Shown: positions 6,513 through 14,006 of the stretch, one piece after another
Numbering within the stretch: the first letter of the stretch is position 1
Layout of the letters: each line of letters starts with the position of its first letter
Assembly: GCA_016742125.1 (NCBI GenBank)
Contig: JACVCM010000075.1
Span: 1-14,940 of the forward strand
Source: Sphingomonadaceae bacterium
GTDB lineage: Bacteria; Pseudomonadota; Alphaproteobacteria; Sphingomonadales; Sphingomonadaceae
Direction of reading: 5' to 3'
DNA length: 14,940 nucleotides
Notes under the pieces: generated by a model
Told to the model about the DNA's origin: nothing
Seen by the model: only the letters and a program-made list of their open reading frames with translations
Database searches by the model: none
Position numbers and translations under genes: made by a program

Positions 6513-7427
6513 ATGTCTGAGCTTGCCCCACATCGTCTCAGCCTCTCCACCGGCATAGAGATGGATGTCTTTACTGCCGGAGACCCGGCCAATCCGGCCA
6601 TCATGTTTCTGCATGGTTTCCCTGAATCGCATCGGACATGGCGGCACCAGATTGCGCATTTTTCCGATCGCTTTTTCTGCATAGCTCCTGACCAGCGGGG
6701 CTATCGTGGAACCTCCAAGCCGCAGGAAGTGGACGCCTACACCGCCGATAAGCTGACGGCGGACATCTTTGCACTGGCCGACGCCTTGGGTGTTCGGGAA
6801 TTTACCGTCGCTGGGCATGACTGGGGGGGCGCGATTGCATGGAGTGTCGCCATCAACGGGCAACCGGGCGGATTCAATCCCGCCTGGGCGGGGCGGGTGC
6901 CGCGTGCGATCATCGCCAATGCGCCCCATCCCTATCTGTTTCAGCGGCTGCTGATTAACGATATGGGGCAGCGGGCAGCGAGCCAGTATATCCGCGCTTT
7001 CCGCGACCCTGCGAATGATGCGCTGGTACGCGAAAAGGGACTGTCCGGCCTCCTTCTCAAAACTATCCGATGGGACAGGCCAAGCCAGATGGAGCCTGAG
7101 GAACGCGCGGCGCTGCTGCAGGATTGGGAAGACCGGAACGCCTGTTTCGGAATGCTCAACTGGTATCGCGCCTCGGCACTTTATGTACCTGCCATGGATG
7201 AGGAAGCGGAAATACCGGCATTTGCCGCCGGAGAATTTCCCAGGCTGAATGTCCCGACACTGGTGGTGTGGGCGATGGACGATCTGGCGCTGCCAGCCGT
7301 CAATATCGACGGAATAGAGGCGCTTGTGCCCAATGTGACGGTCGAGCCGGTCCATGATTGCGGTCATTTCGTCATATGGGAGAAGCCCGACGCCGTGAAC
7401 GCGGCGATGGAACGGTTTTTGGGCTAA
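6513..7427 (+). CDS. Alpha/beta hydrolase, epoxide hydrolase-like
   Basis: This 304-residue alpha/beta hydrolase resembles soluble epoxide hydrolases, which open epoxides to diols through an aspartyl ester. The oxyanion motif HGFPES is at 34-39, DQRGYRGTSKP at 60-70, and the nucleophile elbow GHDWGG at 101-106, giving Asp103 rather than Ser as the nucleophile. The acid is probably Asp256 or Asp257 (AMDDLAL) and the base His285 (CGHFV). A helical cap of about 130-240 contains Tyr218, a candidate cap tyrosine. An Asp nucleophile also fits haloalkane or fluoroacetate dehalogenases, but HGFPES and the cap favour epoxide hydrolase. The ATG at 6513 is preferred to a TTG at 6498. The stop interlocks with that of the converging DUF2332 gene. 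Confidence 0.87.
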   Translation: MSELAPHRLSLSTGIEMDVFTAGDPANPAIMFLHGFPESHRTWRHQIAHFSDRFFCIAPDQRGYRGTSKPQEVDAYTADKLTADIFALADALGVREFTVAGHDWGGAIAWSVAINGQPGGFNPAWAGRVPRAIIANAPHPYLFQRLLINDMGQRAASQYIRAFRDPANDALVREKGLSGLLLKTIRWDRPSQMEPEERAALLQDWEDRNACFGMLNWYRASALYVPAMDEEAEIPAFAAGEFPRLNVPTLVVWAMDDLALPAVNIDGIEALVPNVTVEPVHDCGHFVIWEKPDAVNAAMERFLG

Positions 7428-8497
7428 TCCCCCGACCACTGCACCCACGCCCCATGGGCTTGGGCTTCGGCGAGCACGTGCCATGTGTCGGGTCCAGGCC
7501 AGTATTTGATGCTCAGTTCGTGTTTGAACGTCTGGCGGTTTGTTTCCAGCATCATCCATGCGAGCGGACGGTCGGTGCTCGCCTCGAGACCTTTGGCTTC
7601 AATGGCTTCGCTGATTCGCCTGCGCCGGTCTTCCGGAATATATTGCCATACGATCGAATGATTGATCACGCGCACCACGCCCATGTCCTGAGGTGACGAT
7701 AATCGCTCCATCACCCAATCGAGCGCGTCGGCTTGCACCACATCGGGGCGCTTTTGCACCGCCAGCGCGATGGCTGCGTCCATCCGCTCCAGCCGTCCTG
7801 CATTTTCCGGCCAGACATAGCTTTTCACGCGGAGTGCGGCATCGGGGTCGGAGAGGTCGACGGGTGCCTGATCGCATCCGCAGATGCTGACGATATCTAC
7901 ATCTGCAGCAGGCGGTGGCGGGCCGCGCCATTCGGGTTTGATCTGCATGGGCGAAGTTACCGGACCGACGGTAATTCCGCCAAGGTCGTAATGATAGCGC
8001 TCCATCATCGTGTTGATACCCGCGCTCGCGCCAAGCTCGTTGAGTTCAAAATGCGGTCCCGCCTTGTCCGACAGCCATAGCAGACCGGCCATGAAACTGG
8101 CTGAACGGCCTGCTTCATTGGTCTGGGGTGGGCCGTCGAACCAGGCTAGCAAGCGCGCATCGTGATCGGCAGTGACGGCAGCAACTATGGCATCGACGCC
8201 CGGTTGTTCGGTAACTTCAGCCTTGTAGACCGGAACGAGCCTGTCATCATCCCCGCTCAGCAACAGATGATGAAAACCGCCTGCCAGCCGTAATGGCATG
8301 GCATCCTCAAGCGGTAGGCCAGGCCAGGTGGCAATACGCTGACCGCACATTGTGTTGCCATGCAGGAGAGCAAGTTGTGCCTCGATGATCCGCGCAGTGA
8401 CCGGGGCGTCATTCCTGCGGCAATGCTCCGCCTGAAACTTGATGCCTGAGACAATGTGCCCGTTGTCCATCACGCCTTGACTGAAATCGTCTGCCAT
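7424..8497 (-). CDS. DUF2332 family protein
   Basis: This 357-residue protein belongs to DUF2332, a family of unknown function in alphaproteobacteria and actinobacteria. Recognisable blocks are RLAGGFHHLLLSGDD (70-84), the Gly-rich FELNELGASAGINTMMERYHY (150-170), ALRVKSYVWPENAGRLERMD (221-240) and VINHSIVWQYIP (277-288). The ELGASAGIN loop resembles a nucleotide or SAM-binding turn, and a methyltransferase-like fold has been suspected for such proteins; that is inference only. There is no signal peptide or membrane segment. The ATG has a good AAAGGG site upstream. It is divergent from hisG (39-base gap) and its TAG overlaps the hydrolase TAA in the shared bases CTAA at 7424-7427. Confidence 0.82.
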   Translation of the reverse strand: MADDFSQGVMDNGHIVSGIKFQAEHCRRNDAPVTARIIEAQLALLHGNTMCGQRIATWPGLPLEDAMPLRLAGGFHHLLLSGDDDRLVPVYKAEVTEQPGVDAIVAAVTADHDARLLAWFDGPPQTNEAGRSASFMAGLLWLSDKAGPHFELNELGASAGINTMMERYHYDLGGITVGPVTSPMQIKPEWRGPPPPAADVDIVSICGCDQAPVDLSDPDAALRVKSYVWPENAGRLERMDAAIALAVQKRPDVVQADALDWVMERLSSPQDMGVVRVINHSIVWQYIPEDRRRRISEAIEAKGLEASTDRPLAWMMLETNRQTFKHELSIKYWPGPDTWHVLAEAQAHGAWVQWSGD

Positions 8498-8536
8498 ATT
8501 GCCCTTTCGTCACGCGCCCCCTAAAGCGCGGCCATT

Positions 8537-9193
8537 GTGACCGACCGCATCATCTTTGCAATCCCCAAAGGAAGGATATTGGACGAGGCCCTGCCGCTGA
8601 TGCGTAGCGCGGGTATCGAACCCGAAGCGGCCTTTTTCGACGATAACAGTCGGGCATTGCTCTTCGCCACAAATGATCCGCAGATGAGCATCATCCGCGT
8701 GCGCGCCTTCGATGTGGCGACTTTCGTGGCGCATGGCGCCGCTCAAATCGGGATTGTCGGATCGGACGTCATCGATGAGTTCGATTACTCCGAGCTGTAT
8801 GCGCCGGTCGACCTCGGAATCGGCCGCTGCCGTATCTCGGTGGCCATGCCGGCCGGTGCTGCGGACGACACGAATGGGGGACATGTCCGTGTGGCAACCA
8901 AATATCCCTCAACCACCAGCCATTTCTATCAGCAGCGCGGCATCCAGGCCGAATGCGTCAAGCTTAACGGGGCAATGGAACTGGCTCCCTCATTGGGTCT
9001 TTCGGGGCGAATTGTCGATCTTGTCTCCTCGGGCAGGACGCTTGCCGACAACGGTCTGGTGGAGACCGAGGTGATTTCGCAGGTGTCAGCCCGGCTGATC
9101 GTCAACCGGGCAGCCTACAAGATGATGAGCGGGACCATTCCGGCACTGGTCGATCGTTTCCGCGAACTGTCGGGTGCGCATGCGGCGGCTTGA
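8537..9193 (+). CDS. hisG: ATP phosphoribosyltransferase, short form (HisG)
   Basis: This 218-residue protein catalyses the first step of histidine biosynthesis, joining ATP and PRPP to give phosphoribosyl-ATP. It starts with the family motif IIFAIPKGRI (5-14); the PRPP-binding loop is DLVSSGRTLADNGL (161-174) and GIVGSDVIDE lies at 72-81. At 218 residues it lacks the C-terminal regulatory domain of long HisG, so it should need HisZ, which is not in this window. The start is GTG at 8537, chosen because the protein motif begins there; no good ribosome binding site precedes it, so a leaderless or poorly initiated message is possible. It overlaps hisD by 14 bases. Confidence 0.96.
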   Translation: MTDRIIFAIPKGRILDEALPLMRSAGIEPEAAFFDDNSRALLFATNDPQMSIIRVRAFDVATFVAHGAAQIGIVGSDVIDEFDYSELYAPVDLGIGRCRISVAMPAGAADDTNGGHVRVATKYPSTTSHFYQQRGIQAECVKLNGAMELAPSLGLSGRIVDLVSSGRTLADNGLVETEVISQVSARLIVNRAAYKMMSGTIPALVDRFRELSGAHAAA

Positions 9194-10469
9194 TGCTTCC
9201 GATAGCCGCTTCGCAGAGGCCTTTGATGCGTTGGTCAACGACCGGCGGGAGGCGGACGCCGATGTTTCGAGCGTCGTGACCCAGACACTTCGTTCGGTAC
9301 GGGACAGGGGTGATGTCACGTTGGTCGAAATGACGCAGCGCTTTGACGGCTTCGACCTCAACAGCGAAGGCTGGCAGATCAGCGCAGCCCAGTGCAAGGC
9401 GGCTTTCGACGGTCTCGTGCCGGATTTGCGCGACGCGTTGAAACTTGCGGCCACGCGTATCCGTTCCTATCACAAGGCGCAGCTGCCAAAAGACAGGGAC
9501 TATCGCGACAAGGATGGTGTGCGGCTGGGTGCGCGCTGGAGCGCCGTCGATGCCGCAGGCGTTTACGTCCCCGGTGGACGTGCGGCCTATCCGTCCTCGG
9601 TGCTGATGAACGCCATTCCTGCCAAGGTTGCGGGAGTCGAACGGCTCGTGATGGTTACGCCCACCCCGGGCGGGGAGGTCAACCACACCGTGATGGCGGC
9701 AGCCCACCTGGCTGGTGTGGATGAAATCTGGCGCGTGGGCGGCGCGCAGGCCGTTGCGGCGCTGGCATACGGAACCGACCGCATCAGGCCGGTCGACGTC
9801 ATAACCGGCCCGGGCAATGCGTGGGTGGCGGAGGCGAAGCGCCAGCTTTACGGTGTCGTCGGTATCGATATGGTGGCAGGACCGTCTGAAATCGTCGTGG
9901 TCGCCGATACCAAGAATAAGCCGGAATGGATTGCCGCCGACCTGCTGAGCCAGGCAGAGCATGATCCGACAAGTCAGTCGATATTGTTTACCGACAATGC
10001 CGCATTTGCCGACAAGGTGTCCATCGCCGTGGATGCGCAGCTTTCAGGGTTGGCGACCGGCGCGGTGGCAGGGCAGAGCTGGACGGACAATGGCGCGATT
10101 GTGGTGGTCAAAGAACTTGAGGATGCCATGCCTCTGGTCAACCGCCTGGCGGCGGAGCATCTGGAACTGGCGGTCGACGATGACCGGGCCGAGGCGCTGT
10201 TTGCGATGGTGCGTCATGCCGGATCGGTGTTTCTCGGACGCATGACACCAGAGGCTATTGGCGACTATGTGGCTGGCCCCAATCACGTGCTTCCCACCGG
10301 ACGGCGGGCGCGTTTTTCGTCGGGCCTTTCGGTGCTCGATTTCATGAAGCGCACAAGCTTCATCGCGCTCGACAATCAGGCATTCAGCGCCATTGGTCCG
10401 GCGGCCGCGACGCTCGCCGATGCCGAAGGTTTACCCGCGCATGCCGCGAGTGTCAGGACAAGATTATGA
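9180..10469 (+). CDS. hisD: Histidinol dehydrogenase
   Basis: This 429-residue enzyme oxidises L-histidinol to L-histidine in two NAD-dependent steps, the last reactions of the pathway. Motifs include RVGGAQAVAALAYGT (185-199), GPGNAWVAEAK (210-220) and VAGPSEIVVVAD (232-243). The zinc ligands known from E. coli HisD correspond to Gln258 and His261 (SQAEHD), Asp362 (GDYVAG) and His421 (LPAHAAS). The catalytic pair is Glu326-His327 (AAEHLEL). All are intact and the length is normal. The ATG at 9180 gives MRRLDAS; a GTG at 9174 would add two residues and cannot be excluded. The gene overlaps the end of hisG and shares ATGA with nusB, so the three are one operon. Confidence 0.97.
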   Translation: MRRLDASDSRFAEAFDALVNDRREADADVSSVVTQTLRSVRDRGDVTLVEMTQRFDGFDLNSEGWQISAAQCKAAFDGLVPDLRDALKLAATRIRSYHKAQLPKDRDYRDKDGVRLGARWSAVDAAGVYVPGGRAAYPSSVLMNAIPAKVAGVERLVMVTPTPGGEVNHTVMAAAHLAGVDEIWRVGGAQAVAALAYGTDRIRPVDVITGPGNAWVAEAKRQLYGVVGIDMVAGPSEIVVVADTKNKPEWIAADLLSQAEHDPTSQSILFTDNAAFADKVSIAVDAQLSGLATGAVAGQSWTDNGAIVVVKELEDAMPLVNRLAAEHLELAVDDDRAEALFAMVRHAGSVFLGRMTPEAIGDYVAGPNHVLPTGRRARFSSGLSVLDFMKRTSFIALDNQAFSAIGPAAATLADAEGLPAHAASVRTRL

Positions 10470-10912
10470 ATTCTTCCCGCTCCAAATCCCGCTCCGCTGC
10501 CCGCCTTGCCGCAGTGCAGGCGCTGTATCAGATGGACATGGAAAAGGTCGGCTTGGCGCGCCTCCTGAACGAGTTCCATGCCCACCGGCTCGGCGCGGAA
10601 ATCGAAGATGCCCAATATGCCGATGCCGATACCGACTTTTTCGATGACGTGGTGGCTGGCGTGGATGCGCGGCGCGAGGAAATCGACAACCTGGTCAACG
10701 GCAAGCTCGGTGAACAATGGAAAATGGCGCGGCTCGACAAGACGATGCTGCAAATCCTGCGTTGCGGGACCTATGAGTTAATCGCGCGGGCGGATGTGCC
10801 GACAGCCACTGTGATCGACGAATATCTGGATGTCGCACATGCCTTTTTCGACAAGAAGGATGCGAAATTCGTCAACGGCTTGCTTGACGCCATTGCCAGG
10901 GACAAGCGTTAG
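10466..10912 (+). CDS. nusB: Transcription antitermination protein NusB
   Basis: This 148-residue protein is NusB, which with NusE (S10) binds boxA RNA and supports antitermination of rRNA transcription. The N-terminal RSAARLAAVQALYQMDM (9-25), central DNLVNGKLGEQWKMARLDK (74-92) and C-terminal LRCGTYELIARADVPTATVI plus AKFVNGLLDAIARD are standard. Its ATG overlaps the hisD stop as ATGA, with AGGA about 7 bases upstream, so translation is coupled to hisD. Its last four bases (TTAG) are shared with the converging DUF1295 gene. Linkage of nusB to histidine genes links a growth-related factor with amino acid synthesis; that the linkage is functional is not shown. Confidence 0.96.
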   Translation: MNSSRSKSRSAARLAAVQALYQMDMEKVGLARLLNEFHAHRLGAEIEDAQYADADTDFFDDVVAGVDARREEIDNLVNGKLGEQWKMARLDKTMLQILRCGTYELIARADVPTATVIDEYLDVAHAFFDKKDAKFVNGLLDAIARDKR

Positions 10913-11718
10913 CCTTTTCGGGGTGGCCATGGGATAAAGCCGGACGTCCGTCCGACATAGGCGGCGTAATCCGGGCGTGTTCGCCTCATGCCCTTTTCCA
11001 GCAGCGGTTTGCCGGACCATTTGGTCAGGGTAAAGGTCAGGAAAACAGGCCCGATGATGCTGATCCACCCTGGCAAGCCTGTTTCTGCGGCGACCAGCCA
11101 GATTCCCCACCAGGTACAGGCATCACCGAAATAATTGGGATGACGGGTGTATCGCCACAGCCCGGTGTCGAGCACCTTGCCCTTGTTATCAGGATTGGCG
11201 CGGAAGGCGTTAAGCTGCGCATCGCCGATCGTTTCAAATGCGATACCGATCAAGGCAATAAGGGCGCCTAGCGCACCCAGCGGCCCAATGACGGTGCGAC
11301 CGCCATCGCTGGCCCAGATACCCAATTGTGCGGGCAGGCAGGTGATGAACAGCAAAGGAGTCTGGGTCAGAAAGACTGACAGAAGCGACGTCTTGGACCA
11401 GCTCCAGCCTTTTTTCTCCATCACACTGCCCATGATTTTGGCGTAACGCGGGTCTTCGCCATGCGCGCGCCATCTCGCCCACAGATGCAGGGCAAGACGC
11501 AACCCCCACAATGTCGTCAGAGCCAGCAACAGATGCGACCGCGCGCCGGGTTGTCCCGACTGCGCCCATGTCGCCCATGCCAGTAACACCATGCCAAATG
11601 CCCAGAACGCGTCAATAAAAGACACATCGCGAATTTTGACAGAATAGGCCCAGAGTGCCAGAATGACTGCAAGCAATGCGGCCGCGTTCAGCGCAAGTGT
11701 CGAAAGCCATTCATTCAT
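10909..11718 (-). CDS. DUF1295 family membrane protein (steroid 5-alpha-reductase-like)
   Basis: This 269-residue integral membrane protein belongs to DUF1295, related to the C-terminal domain of steroid 5-alpha reductases and to isoprenylcysteine methyltransferase-like proteins. About six hydrophobic segments are visible, near 7-25, 34-52, 62-80, 110-130, 143-163 and 200-232. The conserved cytoplasmic motif GLWRYTRHPNYFGD is at 186-199, preceded by FETIGDAQLNAFRAN (161-175), both likely involved in NADPH or SAM binding; the C-terminal RTRPDYAAYVGRTSGFIP (246-263) is also typical. Activity on a lipid or sterol-like double bond is an inference. The ATG overlaps the acyltransferase TGA, so the two are translationally coupled. 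Confidence 0.88.
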   Translation of the reverse strand: MNEWLSTLALNAAALLAVILALWAYSVKIRDVSFIDAFWAFGMVLLAWATWAQSGQPGARSHLLLALTTLWGLRLALHLWARWRAHGEDPRYAKIMGSVMEKKGWSWSKTSLLSVFLTQTPLLFITCLPAQLGIWASDGGRTVIGPLGALGALIALIGIAFETIGDAQLNAFRANPDNKGKVLDTGLWRYTRHPNYFGDACTWWGIWLVAAETGLPGWISIIGPVFLTFTLTKWSGKPLLEKGMRRTRPDYAAYVGRTSGFIPWPPRKG

Positions 11719-12320
11719 ATCGCCGTCCCATCGAATATCGCGGTCATGCCTTTGGCAGGATGCTTCGGGGTCACTTTGGAATAGATCTCAGCAACCTTTG
11801 CCATATCCGCCCTGTAATCGCCGGTCGGCCAGATCGCCGGCCCCAACCCGCCCGATTTCGACCCATAATCCATCATGCCCACGACCAGCGGTACCCCGGC
11901 ACCCATAGCGATGTGGTAAAAACCGGTTTTCCAGGCCTTGACCGTTCCGCGCGTACCCTCTGGCGCAATGGTCAGCATGAATTCCTTGCGCCGTCTGAAT
12001 TCGTCGATCATCTGCTGGACATAATTTTTGCTCGAGGATCGGTCGACGGGAACCCCGCCCATATCGAGCATGAAATTGGTGAAGGGCCAGCGGAACAGCG
12101 ACGTTTTGGCCATGAAATGGGGTTTGATGCCGAGTTCGTCGGTAAGGCCGAGAAAATAGACGAAATCCCAGTTGCTGGTGTGTGGGGCGGCTATCAGGAC
12201 GAATTTGCGGGGATTGGGGACCTCGCCATGTGCGCGCCAGCCTTGATGCTTGTAAATCGCTATCAACACGCGCCTGAACAGGCGAGACAGCCAACTTGGC
12301 TGACGCTCTTCCATCGACAT
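11715..12320 (-). CDS. Lysophospholipid acyltransferase (PlsC-like)
   Basis: This 201-residue protein is a PlsC-type acyltransferase, transferring acyl groups to lysophosphatidic acid or a related acceptor. The catalytic HX4D motif is HTSNWD with His47 and Asp52, and the acceptor-binding motif PEGTR is at 120-124, followed by KTGFYHIAMGAGVPLVVG (131-148). It is shorter than most 1-acyl-glycerol-3-phosphate acyltransferases and has little N-terminal membrane anchor, so it may be a peripheral enzyme or use an unusual acceptor. The ATG at 12320 is chosen for a strong GGAGG eight bases upstream; the in-frame ATG at 12344 would put that site inside the gene. It overlaps DUF1295 as ATGA and is divergent from a ketoacyl synthase. 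Confidence 0.9.
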   Translation of the reverse strand: MSMEERQPSWLSRLFRRVLIAIYKHQGWRAHGEVPNPRKFVLIAAPHTSNWDFVYFLGLTDELGIKPHFMAKTSLFRWPFTNFMLDMGGVPVDRSSSKNYVQQMIDEFRRRKEFMLTIAPEGTRGTVKAWKTGFYHIAMGAGVPLVVGMMDYGSKSGGLGPAIWPTGDYRADMAKVAEIYSKVTPKHPAKGMTAIFDGTAI

Positions 12321-12328
12321 TCGATCTT

Positions 12329-12333
12329 CCTCC
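12329..12333 (-). promoter_or_regulatory. Ribosome binding site fixing the acyltransferase start
   Basis: On the minus strand this reads GGAGG, followed after eight bases by the ATG at 12320. It is the clearest Shine-Dalgarno site in the window and decides between three in-frame ATG codons at 12344, 12320 and 12314. Confidence 0.75.
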
Positions 12334-12355
12334 CCCCGTGACATTAACGACGTTG

Positions 12356-12375
12356 CAAGCCTCTGCAAACGCTTG
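12356..12375. promoter_or_regulatory. Inverted repeat in the divergent acyltransferase/ketoacyl synthase region
   Basis: CAAGC (12356-12360) and GCTTG (12371-12375) form a perfect 5-bp inverted repeat around ten bases. It sits near the middle of the 117-base region between two divergent lipid genes, where a shared operator would be expected. Both promoters must lie in this region, though I see no strong -35 and -10 pair. A repeat this short can arise by chance. Confidence 0.22.
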
Positions 12376-12437
12376 TTTCGCAGTTACGCAGGCGCTAGGC
12401 ATCCGGACGCATCAAAAAGACACAAGCGGGAAAAATC

Positions 12438-13577
12438 ATGTCGCAAAGCGCGCAAGGCGCAATACCGGTTATTTCCTCAACCGGGCTATTTACGCCATCT
12501 GATAGCATTACCAACGAAGAGCTGGTTGCCAGCTTTAACGCCTATGCCGACCGTTACAATGCGGACAATCCCACTGCCGAGCCGCTGACACATAGCTCAG
12601 TTGAATTTATCGAAAAGGCGAGCGGTATCAAATCCCGCTACGTCATGGACAAGGCCGCTATCCTTGATCCCGCGATCATGGAACCTCGCTATCCCGAACG
12701 TCCCAATGACCAGATTTCAGTGATGGCGGAAATCGGCGTCGCCGCTTGCCGCGATGCACTGGAAAAGGCGGGGCGCGATGTGGCGGATATCGATGCCGTT
12801 CTGTGCGCAGCATCCAACATGCAGCGTGCCTATCCCGCGATGGCCGTTGAAATACAGCATGAACTTGGCATGGAGCGCGGCTTTGGCTTCGACATGAACG
12901 TGGCCTGTTCGTCCGCGACCTTCGGCATTCAGACAGCGGCTGATTACATCCGGAGCGGCAATGCGCGGTCGGTACTCGTTGTGAATCCTGAAATCACATC
13001 GGGCCATCTGAACTGGCGCGATCGTGACAGCCACTTCATCTTCGGCGACGTCGCAACGGCGATATTAGTGGAAGCCAAGGATATGGCTCCTTCGCGACAC
13101 TGGGAGATTATGGGAACGCGGCTCAAGACCCAGTTTTCCAACAATATCCGCAATAACTTCGGATTCCTGAACCGGGCCCACGGACAGGGGCCGGTCGACC
13201 AGAGCGGTCCGCGCACGGACAAACTGTTCGTGCAGGAAGGCCGCAAGGTTTTCAAGGAAGTTGTGCCCATGGTCGGCCAGATGATCCTGGAACATGCCGA
13301 AAGTCTTGGCCTGTCGGGTTCGGACCTGCGGCGTATGTGGCTGCATCAGGCGAATACCGGGATGAACCGGTTGATTGCTCACAAAGTGCTGGGCCATGAA
13401 GCAACCGAAGACGAAAGCCCGACCGTGCTTGACACCTACGCCAATACCTCGAGCGCCGGATCAATCATTGCCTTTCATAAGCATAATGAAGACCTTAACC
13501 CTGGCGAAATCGGCCTGATTTGCTCCTTCGGAGCTGGCTACTCGGCAGGGACGGTGTTCCTCCGCAAAGTGGCTTAA
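12438..13577 (+). CDS. Beta-ketoacyl-ACP synthase III family (thiolase fold)
   Basis: This 379-residue enzyme belongs to the ketoacyl-ACP synthase III family, condensing an acyl-CoA primer with malonyl-ACP. The Cys-His-Asn triad is present: Cys157 in NVACSSATFG, His303 in WLHQANTGMN and Asn336 in TYANTSSAGS, with the C-terminal CSFGAGYSAG loop at 362-371. At 379 residues it is longer than housekeeping FabH (about 320) and has an insertion at about 30-90. This fits the Pseudomonas PA3286-like beta-ketodecanoyl-ACP synthase subgroup, which takes medium-chain acyl-CoA from beta-oxidation back to fatty acid synthesis. That subgroup call is from memory of the architecture; long-chain olefin or polyketide priming enzymes are the alternative. 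Divergence from an acyltransferase and DUF1295 supports a lipid role. Confidence 0.88.
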   Translation: MSQSAQGAIPVISSTGLFTPSDSITNEELVASFNAYADRYNADNPTAEPLTHSSVEFIEKASGIKSRYVMDKAAILDPAIMEPRYPERPNDQISVMAEIGVAACRDALEKAGRDVADIDAVLCAASNMQRAYPAMAVEIQHELGMERGFGFDMNVACSSATFGIQTAADYIRSGNARSVLVVNPEITSGHLNWRDRDSHFIFGDVATAILVEAKDMAPSRHWEIMGTRLKTQFSNNIRNNFGFLNRAHGQGPVDQSGPRTDKLFVQEGRKVFKEVVPMVGQMILEHAESLGLSGSDLRRMWLHQANTGMNRLIAHKVLGHEATEDESPTVLDTYANTSSAGSIIAFHKHNEDLNPGEIGLICSFGAGYSAGTVFLRKVA

Positions 13578-13593
13578 GTCCCGACCTCAAGCG

Positions 13594-13929
13594 CTATTCA
13601 ACCAACATCGGGTATTTGCGCGCGATGTGCTCGAAAATCGACTGATGCAACGGATGGGTGAATTCGCAGCCATAACAATCACGTTCGTTCCATGCGACGC
13701 GTGCGGACAGGCTTTGGAAGCTGGGAATGGTAAGATATACCTTGCTGCCGCGTTCTATATGGTTGCCGGTTTCCGCACGAAATCCGGTTTGCGATAGATC
13801 AAGCACCGACACCTTGAACCGCGGGCCCGCCGATATCAGCAAATCGGCACCGATCCGGACTGCATCCCTTCGCGATTTCCTTTGATTGCTGGAACTTTTC
13901 CAATGAGGCTCGTCAAACATCGAGACCAT
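13594..13929 (-). CDS. PilZ domain protein (c-di-GMP binding), first paralogue
   Basis: This 111-residue protein is a single PilZ domain, a receptor for the second messenger cyclic di-GMP. Both ligand motifs are present: RxxxR at Arg17-Arg21 in QRKSRRDAV, and D/NxSxxG at Asp44-Gly49 in LDLSQTGFR. The barrel continues through KVYLTIPS and ARVAWNERDCYGCEF (76-90) and ends with a C-terminal helix. It probably binds c-di-GMP and acts through a partner protein, as it has no output domain. Two starts are possible: ATG at 13929, whose GGAG is only three bases away, and ATG at 13920, where it is twelve away. It is convergent with the ketoacyl synthase gene (16-base gap) and downstream of a nuclease gene on the same strand. 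Confidence 0.9.
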   Translation of the reverse strand: MVSMFDEPHWKSSSNQRKSRRDAVRIGADLLISAGPRFKVSVLDLSQTGFRAETGNHIERGSKVYLTIPSFQSLSARVAWNERDCYGCEFTHPLHQSIFEHIARKYPMLVE

Positions 13930-13934
13930 CTACT

Positions 13935-13969
13935 CCGTTGCGACTTTTTTGTTTTCAGTCCGGCAACGG
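13935..13969 (-). promoter_or_regulatory. Hairpin abutting the ribosome binding site of the first PilZ gene
   Basis: On the minus strand CCGTTGC (13969-13963) pairs with GCAACGG (13941-13935) around a 21-base A-rich loop. The downstream arm runs into the GGAG ribosome binding site of the PilZ gene, so folding would occlude part of it. The pairing could modulate translation, or be the remains of a terminator after the nuclease gene. A 7-bp stem with a long loop is only moderately stable. Confidence 0.35.
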
Positions 13970-14006
13970 GGGTCAAAAGGCTATGTTCCATGCATAGTCG
14001 CGTCGA

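Noticed and set aside
6492..7559. Minus-strand open frame of 355 codons
   Set aside because: It lies across the hydrolase gene and the end of DUF2332, both with clear motifs. Its product is rich in Arg, His and Pro with no domain signature.
9102..9962. Minus-strand open frame of 286 codons
   Set aside because: It is antisense to hisD, whose catalytic and zinc residues are all intact on the plus strand.
11676..12341. Plus-strand open frame of 221 codons
   Set aside because: It is antisense to the acyltransferase with its HX4D and PEGTR motifs, and shows no domain of its own.
13580..13612. Inverted repeat CCCGA...TCGGG as terminator between the ketoacyl synthase and the first PilZ gene
   Set aside because: Only five base pairs with a 23-base loop, no T-run, and one arm lies inside the PilZ coding sequence.
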